NCBI RefSeq assembly: GCF_022678645.1
Contig: NZ_JALBWV010000038.1
Coordinates: 1-64,000 of the forward strand
Direction: 5' to 3'
Origin: Saccharopolyspora soli
Lineage (GTDB): Bacteria > Actinomycetota > Actinomycetes > Mycobacteriales > Pseudonocardiaceae
Length of the DNA: 64,000 bases
Each line of letters starts with the position of its first letter. The stretch's first letter is position 1. The position numbers and the translations under genes are program-made. Below, in pieces: positions 8,992 through 17,630 of the stretch. The notes under the pieces are model-generated. The model made no database searches. It worked only from the letters and a program-made list of their open reading frames with translations, and was not told where the DNA came from.

Positions 8992-9189
8992 CGGACATGG
9001 CGATCGTAGCGAGGTCGTGGTGTGTTGGGGCCGTCGGGTGCGACCGCCAACTGGCCTACGGCCCGGTTCGTCGGAGCGGCCGAATTCGCTGCGCACAGCG
9101 TTACGCCGACCGGCGCAGCCAGGTCGGCAGCGCCGAAAAATCGGGGCCGACGCACCCGTGCAGTGCGTCGGCCCCGGTCCGGGTTGGGC

Positions 9190-9399
9190 TCAGCTGATGA
9201 AGCCGAAGATATCGAATGCCCCGGTGAGTTGGCCGATGATCGCGATGGTGGCCAACAGCGCGCCGATCCCGGCCACCGTCAGCGCCGACAGCATGATCAA
9301 GTAGACGATCGCCTTGATCGGCTTCGGCAGCTTGGCCACCGATGCGAAGTCTGCCAGCGAAGAAATGTGCGGTTCCTTGCCGATCCCTGTTGCGGACAT
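9190..9399 (-). CDS. Small single-span membrane protein
   Basis: This 69-residue protein has one strong hydrophobic segment (IVYLIMLSALTVAGIGALLA and following, about residues 30-58) after a soluble N-terminus. The ATG at 9399 follows GGGGGAAG; an upstream in-frame start at 9441 is less likely. Function unknown. Confidence 0.55.
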   Translation of the reverse strand: MSATGIGKEPHISSLADFASVAKLPKPIKAIVYLIMLSALTVAGIGALLATIAIIGQLTGAFDIFGFIS

Positions 9400-9807
9400 C
9401 CTGACTTCCCCCGTCCTCTGTGAGTCCCCGACGAACACCACTGCTCAAGAGACGAAGCGCAACGGGTTTCCGTTGCGCGCAACGCATCACGACTTCGTTT
9501 CGGTCCGCAATCGAGCGGATCAACCAGCGCGGTCTGATTCCGGCCCGCGAATGACGCGGCTTCCTCCGCATCATCCGTGTCGGCACTGACGGCCGCGAGC
9601 CGGGCAAAGATCAGATCGCGCGGCAGCCGCGAATCGTTATCCACCTCGACCTCGAACCGCCCGGACAGGTGACTCGGACCGGCTCGGCCGGTGTTCGCGC
9701 GGGTTTGGGCACGACTGGTCGTCAGGCAAGCTCCCGCACCAACCCGCCTGGCCTCTAAGATCGTGTGCCGCAGCAGGCTGGATATGCGCGGCGAGGGGTT
9801 GATCGGG
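9400..9807. other. Intergenic region with a possible reverse-strand remnant
   Basis: About 400 bp between divergent genes. On the reverse strand about 9540-9690 reads as a GC3-rich, acidic peptide (LPRDLIFARLAAVSADTDD), but the frame then runs on into unlikely sequence. It may be a decayed gene or a short unannotated one; I do not recognise it. Confidence 0.3.
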
Positions 9808-10674
9808 ATGACCATGGACGACGAGTCGACCGCCACTTCGATTCCGTTCGACAAGCCGACCTCGGCACGAGCCTACGGCTGGATGCTGGGCGGGAAGGAC
9901 AACTACGCGATCGACCGCGAGTTCATCCGCCGAACGTTGGTGGAATTCCCGGAGTGCGTGGACATCGCGCGCCAGAACCGCCTGTTCCTGTTCCGCGCGG
10001 TGCGCTACCTGGTCCAGGAGGCGGGCATCCGGCAGTTCCTCGACCTGGGCTGCGGCTTGCCCACCGACAACAACGTCCACCAGGTCGCGCAGCGGTTCGA
10101 TCCGGCCGCCAGCGTCGTCTACGTCGACGTCGACCCGATCGTCCTGGCTCAGGGCCGCGCGCTGCTGGCCGACAACGAGGCGACCACTGTCATCACCGCG
10201 GACATGCGAGATCCCGAGGCGATCCTCGCCAACCCGGACGCCCAGCAGCTGATCGACTTCACCGAGCCCGTCGCGGTGCTGTTCCTGTCCGTCGGACACC
10301 ACCTCAAGGACAGCGACGACGTCGGGCACGGTCCTCGACACGCGCTGCGGCACATCATCGACACGGTCGCGGCGCCGGGTAGCCACCTGGCCGTCTCGCA
10401 GATCGTGCACGACGATCCGGTCAAGGCCGCTCGGATGAGCGAGCAGATCGACGCCGCTGGCATCCCGTGGCAGACCCGCACCCCGGCAGAAGTTGATGCC
10501 CTACTCGACGGGCTGGAGCCGGTCGAGCCGGGTTTGGTCAACCTCAACGATTGGCGACCCGACCCGAACCAGCCGTTGCTGGAGCCCGCCCCCGCGGTCC
10601 TGCAGCCCTACGTCGGCATCACCGAGACCCGGACCGACGTCTACGAGTACGGCGGCGTGCTGCGCAAGAGCTGA
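9808..10674 (+). CDS. DUF574 SAM-dependent methyltransferase
   Basis: This 288-residue protein of the actinomycete S-adenosylmethionine methyltransferase family PF04672 (DUF574) has the diagnostic start SARAYGWMLGGKDNYAIDRE (about 14-33), then the SAM motif FLDLGCGLPTDNNVHQ (about 70-85) and VVYVDVDPIVLAQG. The ATG at 9808 has GAGGGG upstream; ATG 9814 is an alternative. These genes are abundant in Streptomyces and Pseudonocardiaceae; their substrates are not established. Confidence 0.85.
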   Translation: MTMDDESTATSIPFDKPTSARAYGWMLGGKDNYAIDREFIRRTLVEFPECVDIARQNRLFLFRAVRYLVQEAGIRQFLDLGCGLPTDNNVHQVAQRFDPAASVVYVDVDPIVLAQGRALLADNEATTVITADMRDPEAILANPDAQQLIDFTEPVAVLFLSVGHHLKDSDDVGHGPRHALRHIIDTVAAPGSHLAVSQIVHDDPVKAARMSEQIDAAGIPWQTRTPAEVDALLDGLEPVEPGLVNLNDWRPDPNQPLLEPAPAVLQPYVGITETRTDVYEYGGVLRKS

Positions 10675-10856
10675 CCCGATGGCCTGACCCGCGATCCGGC
10701 CAGTCCGGTACGGGCTCCGCGGTGCGGATCTTCCGGCCGCGCGGGACCCGCTCACTCCAAATGCTGTCCATTGTGGACCTCCAGCGTCGGCTCGTGGTGG
10801 CGGGGCGAACATTTCCGGGACCGCTCCCGGCGATCCGAACCAACAAGTACGATCAT

Positions 10857-10878
10857 CTCCGGTCGCAACCGACCGGAG
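10857..10878. other. Perfect hairpin between methyltransferase and kinase genes
   Basis: CTCCGGTCG-CAAC-CGACCGGAG forms a 9-bp perfect stem with a tetraloop, 183 bp after the methyltransferase stop and 90 bp before the kinase start. It could terminate the first gene or be a feature of the kinase leader; no T-run follows. Confidence 0.5.
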
Positions 10879-10967
10879 GTGCACGTCTGCCTCGGGAAGA
10901 CCTCCGGGTCACCCGCCATCAGGGCCGCTGGATCAGCAACGAATGGACTTCGGGCGCGGATTGATCC

Positions 10968-13235
10968 GTGGAAGACGAGACTGAGGACGAAACCCCGGTC
11001 CGGCCGGATCGGCCGGACATCACCCGCCTGTTGCCGCGGTATCGGCTGCGCGAACAACTCTCGCAGACCCTGATGAGCGAGGTGTTCCACGCCGAGGACA
11101 CCGAATGCGGGCGGGATGTCGCGCTCAAGGTGATCAGGCCAGCGCTGCTGCGGCAGACCGGCTTCGCCGTGCGGTTCAAACGGGAGTCCGACATCGCGCG
11201 CACGCTGTCGCACCCGAACATCGTCGAGACCTACGCGGCGGGCCAGGTCGGTGCTGGCGACGAGGCCCTGGGTTACCTGGCGATGCGGTTCGTCCTGGGA
11301 GCGAACCTGGGCAAGGTCATCGCCGTTCGGGGCAGGCTCGGGTTGGCCGAGACCGTCGCGGTCGCACGGCAGGTCGCCAGCGCGCTGGACTCCGCGCATG
11401 CCCAGGGCCTTATCCACCGGGACGTCAAGCCCGCCAACATCCTGGTGGAGAACGGTACGAACCAGGTCTACCTGTGCGACTTCGGCATCGCGAAGAACAT
11501 CGCGCAGAGCTCGATCACGGTCACCGACGCGGCGCTGGGGACCGCGCTCTACTTGTCACCGGAACAGCAGGCCAACGGGCGCGACGTCGACCACCGCGCG
11601 GACGTCTACTCGCTGGGTTGCGTGCTCTACGACTGCCTGGCCGGCCGGACGCTGACCACTCGCGAGCGCCGGGTCCACCCGATCCCGTTGCTCGGGTCGC
11701 CGGTCGATCGGGTGCTGCGCAAGGCGATGTCCGACGACCCGGCGCGGCGGCACGCCACGTGCGGGGAACTGGCCGAAGAACTGGCGGCGGCAGCCGAGAG
11801 GACTCCCCGCCTCCGCCACCTGTCCGCCTTCCTGGCGATCACCGCGCTGTGCTTGGTCCTTGCGCTGATCGCGGCGCTGTTAGTCGCCGTGGTCGATCCC
11901 GCGCCCGACCGAGCTGCGCTGGCACGGGCCCCTGCGGCGCTGCGAGACGACTGCCGGGTGGTGGACGCAACGATGGCGGGCGCTAGCTCCGCCCTGTCCT
12001 GCCAGGACGGCGCGGGCCGCGTCGCGGTGACCGAGTTGTTCGCCAACGGCGCGGTCGCCTCCGGCGCCTATGCCCGTGTTATCAGCGAGTCCGGCGTGGC
12101 CGAAGGACAAGGTGACTGCGCGACGGCGACCGGCGCCGAGCACCGCTACCCCGCCACCGGCCCGGCACGCGGCCGGGTGCTCTGCTACCTGCACGACGAC
12201 CGGGCCGTGGTCGTGTGGACCGACACCGAGGCTGGCACGGTCAGCCGGGCCGAAGCCCCGACCACCGACGACGCCGCGCTGCGCCGGTCCTGGTCGGAGT
12301 GGGTGGGCGCCGACGATGCCTTCCCCAGCGCCGACGAGCGTGCGCTGCTCGACGTGGCGGCCGGGGTCGGTTGCGCGCGGGTGCCCGTCGGCGACCTCGA
12401 CGCGTTTCCCGGTGCCGTCGCCGGGGTGACCTGCGTCCCGAGGGGATCTGGGGCGCGGGCGGTGTCCTACTACCGGTTCGCGTCGCTGCCCGATCTGCGG
12501 GCGAGTTTCACCGGCCGGGTCAGCAGCACCAGGGCCCCGAGCGGGGTCTCCTGCGCCACTGCTCCGGGTTTCCTCGGCACGCAACGGCACGACTGGCTCG
12601 GTGTCGACCTTGGGCAGGTGCTGTGCCAGCCAGGTCCGGACGGCACGCTGGCGATGGACTGGAGCATGGAGCCCCTGTTGCTGGCGGGACGGGTGGTCGG
12701 CAACGAACCGACCGCTCTCACGGGCTGGTGGTCGCAGTGGCATCTCGCACCGTTGGGCCGAATCATCAGCGCGGTCAACGCCCAGTCGGCACCGCCGTTC
12801 CCGACCGAGCCCGAGCGCGCGCTGCTGGACCACATTCCACCGGTGTCCCGGGTCAACTGCGTCCGCCCATCTCCGGAGCAGGTCTGGCGGGATGTGGGGG
12901 CCGCATCGGCGGTCGGGGTGGCCTGCGGCCGGACGAGCGGCGCCGCGCTGGTCGTCTACTACCAATTCCCCGACGTCGCGGCCATGCGGTCCGCCTTCAA
13001 CGACACCGGCGACTCCGGCGAGGACTGCATCACCCTGCCGCCGGACTTCAACGGCGACCGGGGGTACTCGCGCGGTGGCAGCACCGGCAGACTCCGGTGC
13101 GGTTTCGATGAGAGCACCGGTGAACGGACGCTGGCGTGGACCGATGACCGGCTGGCAATCGCGGTGCATGCGCACCAGGGCACCGAACCGTTCGCCATGA
13201 TCGACTGGTGGACCCACGACGCGGGCCCGGTCTAG
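10968..13235 (+). CDS. Membrane Ser/Thr protein kinase with three-repeat ectodomain
   Basis: This 755-residue PknB-like (Hanks-type) kinase starts with GTG. Kinase domain about 25-275: Lys54 in VALKVI, catalytic loop HRDVKPAN (150-157), DFG 171-173, and SPEQ at 197-200. The nucleotide loop is unusual: LSQTLMSEVF replaces the glycine-rich GxGxxG. One transmembrane helix lies at about 285-309. Residues 310-755 should be extracytoplasmic and contain three related units of about 145 residues, each with several Cys and ending in a WxEW/WWSQW/DWWTHD-like motif. The lipoprotein and FHA gene downstream are plausible partners. The sensed signal is unknown. Confidence 0.88.
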   Translation: MEDETEDETPVRPDRPDITRLLPRYRLREQLSQTLMSEVFHAEDTECGRDVALKVIRPALLRQTGFAVRFKRESDIARTLSHPNIVETYAAGQVGAGDEALGYLAMRFVLGANLGKVIAVRGRLGLAETVAVARQVASALDSAHAQGLIHRDVKPANILVENGTNQVYLCDFGIAKNIAQSSITVTDAALGTALYLSPEQQANGRDVDHRADVYSLGCVLYDCLAGRTLTTRERRVHPIPLLGSPVDRVLRKAMSDDPARRHATCGELAEELAAAAERTPRLRHLSAFLAITALCLVLALIAALLVAVVDPAPDRAALARAPAALRDDCRVVDATMAGASSALSCQDGAGRVAVTELFANGAVASGAYARVISESGVAEGQGDCATATGAEHRYPATGPARGRVLCYLHDDRAVVVWTDTEAGTVSRAEAPTTDDAALRRSWSEWVGADDAFPSADERALLDVAAGVGCARVPVGDLDAFPGAVAGVTCVPRGSGARAVSYYRFASLPDLRASFTGRVSSTRAPSGVSCATAPGFLGTQRHDWLGVDLGQVLCQPGPDGTLAMDWSMEPLLLAGRVVGNEPTALTGWWSQWHLAPLGRIISAVNAQSAPPFPTEPERALLDHIPPVSRVNCVRPSPEQVWRDVGAASAVGVACGRTSGAALVVYYQFPDVAAMRSAFNDTGDSGEDCITLPPDFNGDRGYSRGGSTGRLRCGFDESTGERTLAWTDDRLAIAVHAHQGTEPFAMIDWWTHDAGPV

Positions 13236-13265
13236 GCGCCTGCCCCCGAAGCTCCAGCTTCGTCC

Positions 13266-13733
13266 CTAGCCGTTCACGGTGCCGCCGACGCCAGCGCTTC
13301 CGCTGGTGCTGCCCGAGCCACCGCCCGCGCTGCCGCCCTGCGCGACGACCTGGCCGTCGAAGATCGCGACGAGGTCCACGCCACCGTTGCCGGTGAACTC
13401 GACTTCGAGGGTCCACGAGTGCGGCAGACCGTCGGCGGGAACGGTGACGGGCTCGCGCCAGGGCAGGGTCACAGCACCCTGCTGCACCACGCGCCCGTCG
13501 AGCGTGTACTTGATCGAGGTGACCTTCCCGCTGCCGGTTGCGTTCAGCACCAGGGTGTGCGGTTCCCGGTCTGGCACCGTCATCGTCGTGGCTGGCGCGC
13601 TAACCGGCGGTGGCGTGCTCGGTGCCGGGACCGGCGGTGGAGCTTCCGGGGTCGATCCGCAACCCGCGAGTGCGATCAGCAGCAACGCGGTCGCGGCTGC
13701 CTGGCCTCCTCGGCCGATGTTGGACATCGCCAT
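13266..13733 (-). CDS. MmpS-like lipoprotein
   Basis: A 155-residue secreted lipoprotein: signal peptide with hydrophobic core ATALLLIALAGC, whose LAGC is the lipobox (Cys25), then a Pro/Ala linker to about residue 48. The C-terminal domain (TLVLNATGSGKVTSIKYTLD) resembles the mycobacterial MmpS transport-accessory fold. The last 20 residues are Gly/Ser rich. It converges on the kinase gene with a 30-bp gap. MmpS proteins usually pair with MmpL transporters; none is seen here. Confidence 0.75.
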   Translation of the reverse strand: MAMSNIGRGGQAAATALLLIALAGCGSTPEAPPPVPAPSTPPPVSAPATTMTVPDREPHTLVLNATGSGKVTSIKYTLDGRVVQQGAVTLPWREPVTVPADGLPHSWTLEVEFTGNGGVDLVAIFDGQVVAQGGSAGGGSGSTSGSAGVGGTVNG

Positions 13734-13827
13734 GCGCGGCACAGTACCGGCGCGCGCACGGGACCGGTCCCGAAATGGTGTGAAATCCTGTCGCAGCGTC
13801 CATTCAGGACGGACGGGAGGAGGCGTC

Positions 13828-14610
13828 GTGGCAATCGCTCGCATCGACGGAGGTGACATTCCGCGGCGCGGGAAGCCGTGGACGAGTCCCGGCGCACTGA
13901 TCGTCCGGGCTCTCACCGGCGCCGTGGCCGCGGGTCCCGACGAAGGCGCCAGGCTGCGCTTCGGCCGCTTTCCGGTGCCCAAGGTCGAGATCTGCCTGGG
14001 CGAAGACGACATCCGGGTGAGCAGGACGCACGGCGTGCTTGAGCACCGGGAGGGGTGGTGGTGGCTGCACAACACCGGTTCGCTGCCCATCCAGATATCC
14101 GGCGGGCACCGGATCTGCGCCGCCGACGAACCGGTTCCGCTGGGTCCCGGCTACACCACGCTGCTGATCACCGGCACGAACGACCGCAAGCACGTGCTGG
14201 AACTGCGGGTCAACGACTACGACAACGCGCGCCGCGCGCTGCTTTCCGAGTTCCGCACGATGACGCCGCGGATCTGGCCGCTGAACGACGAGCAGCGGCT
14301 GGTCCTGGTCGTGCTCGGCCAGCGCTACCTCTCGGGGGAGCCGCACCCGCGGCCGCTGACCCGCAAGGGCGCCGTCGAGCAGCTGAACGAGCTGCGCCCT
14401 GGCGGGAAGTGGGACGTCAAGCGGATCGACCGGGTCGTCGAGCGGGTCCGCAACGAGCTTCGCCGAAACGGCGTCGAGGGCTTGTTCACGGACGAAGTGG
14501 ATGCTCCGGTCGGCAACTTGCTCACCCACAACCTGCTGACGGAACTGACCGTCACGACGGAAACGCTCAAACGCACCGACTTGGCCCTGCTGGACGACAT
14601 CGCGGCCTGA
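13828..14610 (+). CDS. FHA-domain protein
   Basis: A 260-residue cytoplasmic protein starting at GTG 13828 behind a very strong site (GGACGGGAGGAGG). Residues about 28-115 form a forkhead-associated (phosphothreonine-binding) domain; the conserved RVSRTHGVLEHREGWWWLHN carries the Arg/Ser/His core. The C-terminal half (about 125-230) has PLTRKGAVEQLNELRPGGKW and an Arg-rich segment that may be a winged-helix-like domain. FHA proteins read Ser/Thr kinase phosphorylation, so the kinase at 10968 is a natural partner. Confidence 0.8.
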   Translation: MAIARIDGGDIPRRGKPWTSPGALIVRALTGAVAAGPDEGARLRFGRFPVPKVEICLGEDDIRVSRTHGVLEHREGWWWLHNTGSLPIQISGGHRICAADEPVPLGPGYTTLLITGTNDRKHVLELRVNDYDNARRALLSEFRTMTPRIWPLNDEQRLVLVVLGQRYLSGEPHPRPLTRKGAVEQLNELRPGGKWDVKRIDRVVERVRNELRRNGVEGLFTDEVDAPVGNLLTHNLLTELTVTTETLKRTDLALLDDIAA

Positions 14611-14739
14611 GTTGAGCGCCGGACCTCATCCTCCGGGCACCCGAGAAGTGGTGATCACGTTCCATTTCCACCGGACGATCAAGCGTCGACAACCCGACCG
14701 CCACCTCCCATAAACACACTTTTCAAGGAGCGTCGATCA

Positions 14740-14969
14740 ATTTCCGGGGATTTAGTCCTGGCTGCCCGCCGACTCCGGTCCCGGGAGCGGAAAAATCATG
14801 GCACAGGCGGCTAAAACCCACCTCCAGAAGGACGATTCGGGAATACCCGGCGCCCCCTGGGGTGTTGAGCCGGGTGGATATCGCGCGGACCTGAATTACC
14901 CGTCTCGGACGAGACTCAGGGCTCGTTCGCGATAGCCGATCTCCACTCGCAAGACGGGGGAACAGTTCA
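14740..14969 (+). promoter_or_regulatory. Conserved long leader, copy 1 (candidate structured RNA)
   Basis: A 5' region similar over its full length to 15600-15827. Shared blocks include ATTTCCGGGGATTTAGTCCT, AAAAATCATGG, GGAATACCC, TTGAGCC-GGTGGATATCG, GCTCGTTC and GATCTCCACT-like sequence just before the ribosome site. Conservation of a non-coding leader at almost equal length suggests a functional 5' UTR, perhaps a riboswitch or antisense target. I could not match it to a known class. Confidence 0.5.
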
Positions 14970-15194
14970 ATGCGCACAAATACACGAGCAATCGTCGCGT
15001 TGGCACTGACCGCACCACTGGCACTGGGAATCGGGGATGTGGTTGCGTCTGCCACGAACTCGGCAGAAGCTTCGACGATGGTGCTGGCAGAAAAGGGTGG
15101 GCCAGGCGGCAACAAGGACGGGACCGATTCAGGCTCCAAGACCGACAGTTCAAGCGGCAGCAGCGGTTCCGACGGCGAAGCTGGCACCCGCTAG
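14970..15194 (+). CDS. Small secreted Gly/Ser/Asp-rich protein, copy 1
   Basis: A 74-residue precursor. The N-terminus has an Arg and a hydrophobic core (AIVALALTAPLALGIG) typical of a Sec signal peptide, with likely cleavage near ASATNSA or SAEA (about 26-34). The mature part is short, polar and low complexity (GGPGGNKDGTDSGSKTDSSS), so probably disordered. Paralogue of 15828. No known family recognised. Confidence 0.7.
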   Translation: MRTNTRAIVALALTAPLALGIGDVVASATNSAEASTMVLAEKGGPGGNKDGTDSGSKTDSSSGSSGSDGEAGTR

Positions 15195-15253
15195 GGGCGA
15201 ATGGACTCGCTGGATCATCGGGAACAGGAGTGATCACACGAATTGCCGGGCCG

Positions 15254-15278
15254 CATCCCCCGTGCCCCGCGGGGGATG
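15254..15278 (+). terminator. Terminator hairpin after small secreted protein 1
   Basis: CATCCCCCG / CGGGGGATG forms a 9-bp stem with a 7-nt loop, 60 bp after the stop codon. The matching hairpin after copy 2 keeps the same outer stem. Confidence 0.7.
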
Positions 15279-15599
15279 GCCCGCACGAGCTGGGACCGTT
15301 GGCCAGCATCGGATGCTGGAGGTGATCAGCGCGCCGAGCCAGACATGCGTTCACGGGTCACCCTTCGCACGCGTAGTGGGCCTATGGTGCTGACCAGTCC
15401 GGAAACAGCGATATGACTGGACGTCATCGCGGCCCGGCTCGAAAGAATCGAGCGTTGCTGACTCCACGCGAAACACCCATCACAAAACCGAATCCTGCTT
15501 CATCTTGCACGGTCGCGAAGTGGTTGGTCACGGTCCGACAAAGTGACAGCCCCCACATGCGAACGCGTGATCAAGTCCTTTTTCCGGGGAGCTCGATCC

Positions 15600-15827
15600 A
15601 TTTCCGGGGATTTAGTCCTCGATATCTTCGGACTTTGTACCCGGTTCGGCGAAAAATCATGGAGCAGCGGCGAAAAACCTCCGCCGGGAGGAAAATTCAG
15701 GAATACCCCGCACCGCCCCGGACGTTGAGCCTGGTGGATATCGTACGAGCCCAAATTCCCCGCCTCAAACGAGGATCAGAGCTCGTTCCGGTAACTCATC
15801 TCCACTCTCCAGACAGGGGAATTCTCC
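15600..15827 (+). promoter_or_regulatory. Conserved long leader, copy 2 (candidate structured RNA)
   Basis: Homologous to 14740-14969. Within it CCTCCGCCGGGAGG (about 15678) can form a short hairpin. The ribosome site is CAGGGGAATTCTCC before ATG 15828. As in copy 1, the promoter and RNA start cannot be fixed by eye. Confidence 0.5.
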
Positions 15828-16094
15828 ATGCGCACAAGTGTACGAGCCGTGATCGCGTTGGTGCTGGCCGCTCCACTGGCACTGGGAATCGGGGGCGTTG
15901 CTTCGGCCACCGCTAACTCGGTACCGGCTTCGGCGATGGTGCTGACGGACAAAGGTCACCCGGGCCACGACGATGGCGGGAACAACAACGGCTCCCACGG
16001 CAACAACCACCACCGCCACCATTCAGGCTCCGACACGGACAGCTCGGACGGCAACAGCGGCGTCGACGGCAACAGCGGCACCACGGTGCCGTGA
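15828..16094 (+). CDS. Small secreted His/Asn/Gly/Asp-rich protein, copy 2
   Basis: An 88-residue paralogue of the 14970 product. The signal peptide is nearly the same (AVIALVLAAPLALGIGG), with likely cleavage around ASA at about 26-36. The mature part differs: it is rich in His (GNNHHRHHSGSD), Asn, Gly and Asp, which could bind metal ions such as zinc or nickel. The leader and signal peptide are better conserved than the mature peptide. Function unknown. Confidence 0.7.
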   Translation: MRTSVRAVIALVLAAPLALGIGGVASATANSVPASAMVLTDKGHPGHDDGGNNNGSHGNNHHRHHSGSDTDSSDGNSGVDGNSGTTVP

Positions 16095-16183
16095 ATGGGT
16101 CTCTGAAACACCGTGACGCGGTCGTGAGTGCGCAACTCACGGCCCCGCGCCGATCCATGGGCCGCATCGGGCTCTGACATCCG

Positions 16184-16215
16184 CATCCCCCAGGTCTCGC
16201 GGGACCCGGGGGATG
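16184..16215 (+). terminator. Terminator hairpin after small secreted protein 2
   Basis: Outer stem CATCCCCC/GGGGGATG and inner stem GGTC/GACC form a long GC-rich hairpin 90 bp after the stop. It is the counterpart of the hairpin at 15254-15278. Confidence 0.7.
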
Positions 16216-16356
16216 TTCCGGCTGGGAACCAGCGCCGCCCAGTGGCGGGCAGGTGCTCGCGATCGACGCCCGTCATCGGTCACCTTTCGCATCCGGCACA
16301 CGTCATATGCAGAGACGAACCAACCTCTGCCGACCCGTGCGAAAGGGAGCGATCCT

Positions 16357-16707
16357 GTGTTCACGGCCTATGTAGTCGTCACCGTGCTGGCCGCCGCGGC
16401 CAACGCTGCCGCAGCCACTGTGGACTTCCTGCGTGCTGAGTGGGTCCTGGGCAACATGACCAAAATCGGCGTCCCGCATTCGTGGCTGTTCCCGTTGGGT
16501 GTGCTCAAAGCGACGGGTGCGCTTGGCCTGCTGGTGGGTCTCGCCGTGCCGCAGATCGGGATTGCCGCCTCAACGGGACTCGTCCTGTACTTCGTCGGCG
16601 CGATCATCACCGTCGTGCGCGCCCGTTGGTACCCGCACATCCGCTACCCGACGTCGTTCCTCCTGCTGTCCGCGGGTTCGCTCGTACTCGGACTGGCCGC
16701 AACCTGA
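16357..16707 (+). CDS. DoxX-like membrane protein
   Basis: A 116-residue protein with four hydrophobic segments, matching the DoxX_2/DUF-type small membrane family. Typical residues are HSWLFPLGVLKATGALGLL and VLYFVGAIITVVRARWY. The GTG at 16357 follows AAAGGGAGC. It converges on the flavin reductase at 16738 with a 30-bp gap. Roles of this family are poorly defined (some link to thiol or redox homeostasis). Confidence 0.75.
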   Translation: MFTAYVVVTVLAAAANAAAATVDFLRAEWVLGNMTKIGVPHSWLFPLGVLKATGALGLLVGLAVPQIGIAASTGLVLYFVGAIITVVRARWYPHIRYPTSFLLLSAGSLVLGLAAT

Positions 16708-16737
16708 GCTGGATGTCCTCGGACACGACCGCCCCGA

Positions 16738-17394
16738 TCAGGCCTGGTTGGCCGTTGCGCGTGGGAATTCCGGCCAGACGACGCCGTCTCGTTCGCTGTC
16801 CAACTGGTAGTCCGTGACGACCTCGTCGAACAACCGCACACCGAGGTTGAACGCCTGGCCCATCGGGTTGGCCGGGTCGCGCGTCACCTCGCCGCGCGAG
16901 TTCGCGACACCGCGCACCACTCCCACGAACTCGTGGTGCAGGTACCGCGCCATCTCCTGCACCTGCGCCATGACTCCCAACGCGGAGCCGAGGTAGGACT
17001 CCTCGGAGGTGAGCACGACGGCCAGCCGCTTCCGCGCGATGCGCCGCTTGACCTCCGCGGAATGCGGGTAGTCGGCCTTGGTGTAGCAGAAGAGCCGGTC
17101 GATGAAGATCTTCAGCTGGCCCGCGATTCCGTACCAGTAGAGCGGAGTGGCCAACACGATCGCGTCCGCGGCGAGGACCTGCCGCAGCAGGGTTTCGTAG
17201 CCGTCCTCGATCGAGCACGTCCCGTCAGCGCGGCGGCACGTGCGGCAGTCCCGCAGTGGCGCGGAGACCACGTCGACCAGATCCGCGATCTCGACGTCGT
17301 GCCCACGACTGACCGCGCCGTCGAGAACAGCTTGCGCCAACATGCGGGAGTTCCCGTCCTTGCGAGGGCTGGAGCTGAGAGCCAGAACCTTCAT
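16738..17394 (-). CDS. NAD(P)H-dependent FMN reductase (flavodoxin-like)
   Basis: A 218-residue flavodoxin-fold reductase. The N-terminus MKVLALSSSPRKDGNSRMLA is the FMN phosphate-binding loop, and ATPLYWYGIAGQLKIFIDR (about 80-98) is the isoalloxazine-contacting segment. A CRTCRRADGTC cluster at about residues 52-62 is seen in many iron-sulfur-flavoprotein relatives, although here spacing is for a single small motif. The start at 17394 removes an unlikely N-terminal extension. It may deliver reduced flavin to oxygenases; no partner is fixed. Confidence 0.8.
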   Translation of the reverse strand: MKVLALSSSPRKDGNSRMLAQAVLDGAVSRGHDVEIADLVDVVSAPLRDCRTCRRADGTCSIEDGYETLLRQVLAADAIVLATPLYWYGIAGQLKIFIDRLFCYTKADYPHSAEVKRRIARKRLAVVLTSEESYLGSALGVMAQVQEMARYLHHEFVGVVRGVANSRGEVTRDPANPMGQAFNLGVRLFDEVVTDYQLDSERDGVVWPEFPRATANQA

Positions 17395-17630
17395 GGAGTG
17401 GTGCCACCGTTCCTGGATGTCTGGGACTGGTGCGGCACGAGGCCGTGCTTCGATACTGCGGCCGACCGACCACAAAGACAATCAGGATGTTACGGCCAGT
17501 AATGAGAAGCTGTCCTTCACAATCACCACGACCATATCCACTGTGGACATTTGTGCCAGCGACGGATCCTTGGACCTGGCCGGGAAGCGTGCAACAGGGC
17601 ACCGCACGAAGTGGTCGTGCTGGAGCGCTG

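Larger units (their letters stand above)
14740..15278 (+). repeat. Tandem duplication, unit 1 (leader + small ORF + terminator)
   Basis: Unit 1 of a direct repeat whose second unit is at 15600-16215. Both units carry the identical 20-bp block ATTTCCGGGGATTTAGTCCT at their 5' edge, a leader of 227-229 bp, a short secreted-protein gene and a hairpin containing CATCCCCC/GGGGGATG. Confidence 0.8.
15600..16215 (+). repeat. Tandem duplication, unit 2 (leader + small ORF + terminator)
   Basis: Second unit of the direct duplication described at 14740-15278. Spacing from the 20-bp block to the ATG is 228 bp here and 230 bp in unit 1. The 320 bp between the units holds no recognisable gene. Confidence 0.8.

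Noticed and set aside
14740..15827. Leaders as known c-di-AMP (ydaO) riboswitches
   Set aside because: I compared remembered ydaO consensus blocks; the 20-bp block and later segments did not match convincingly.
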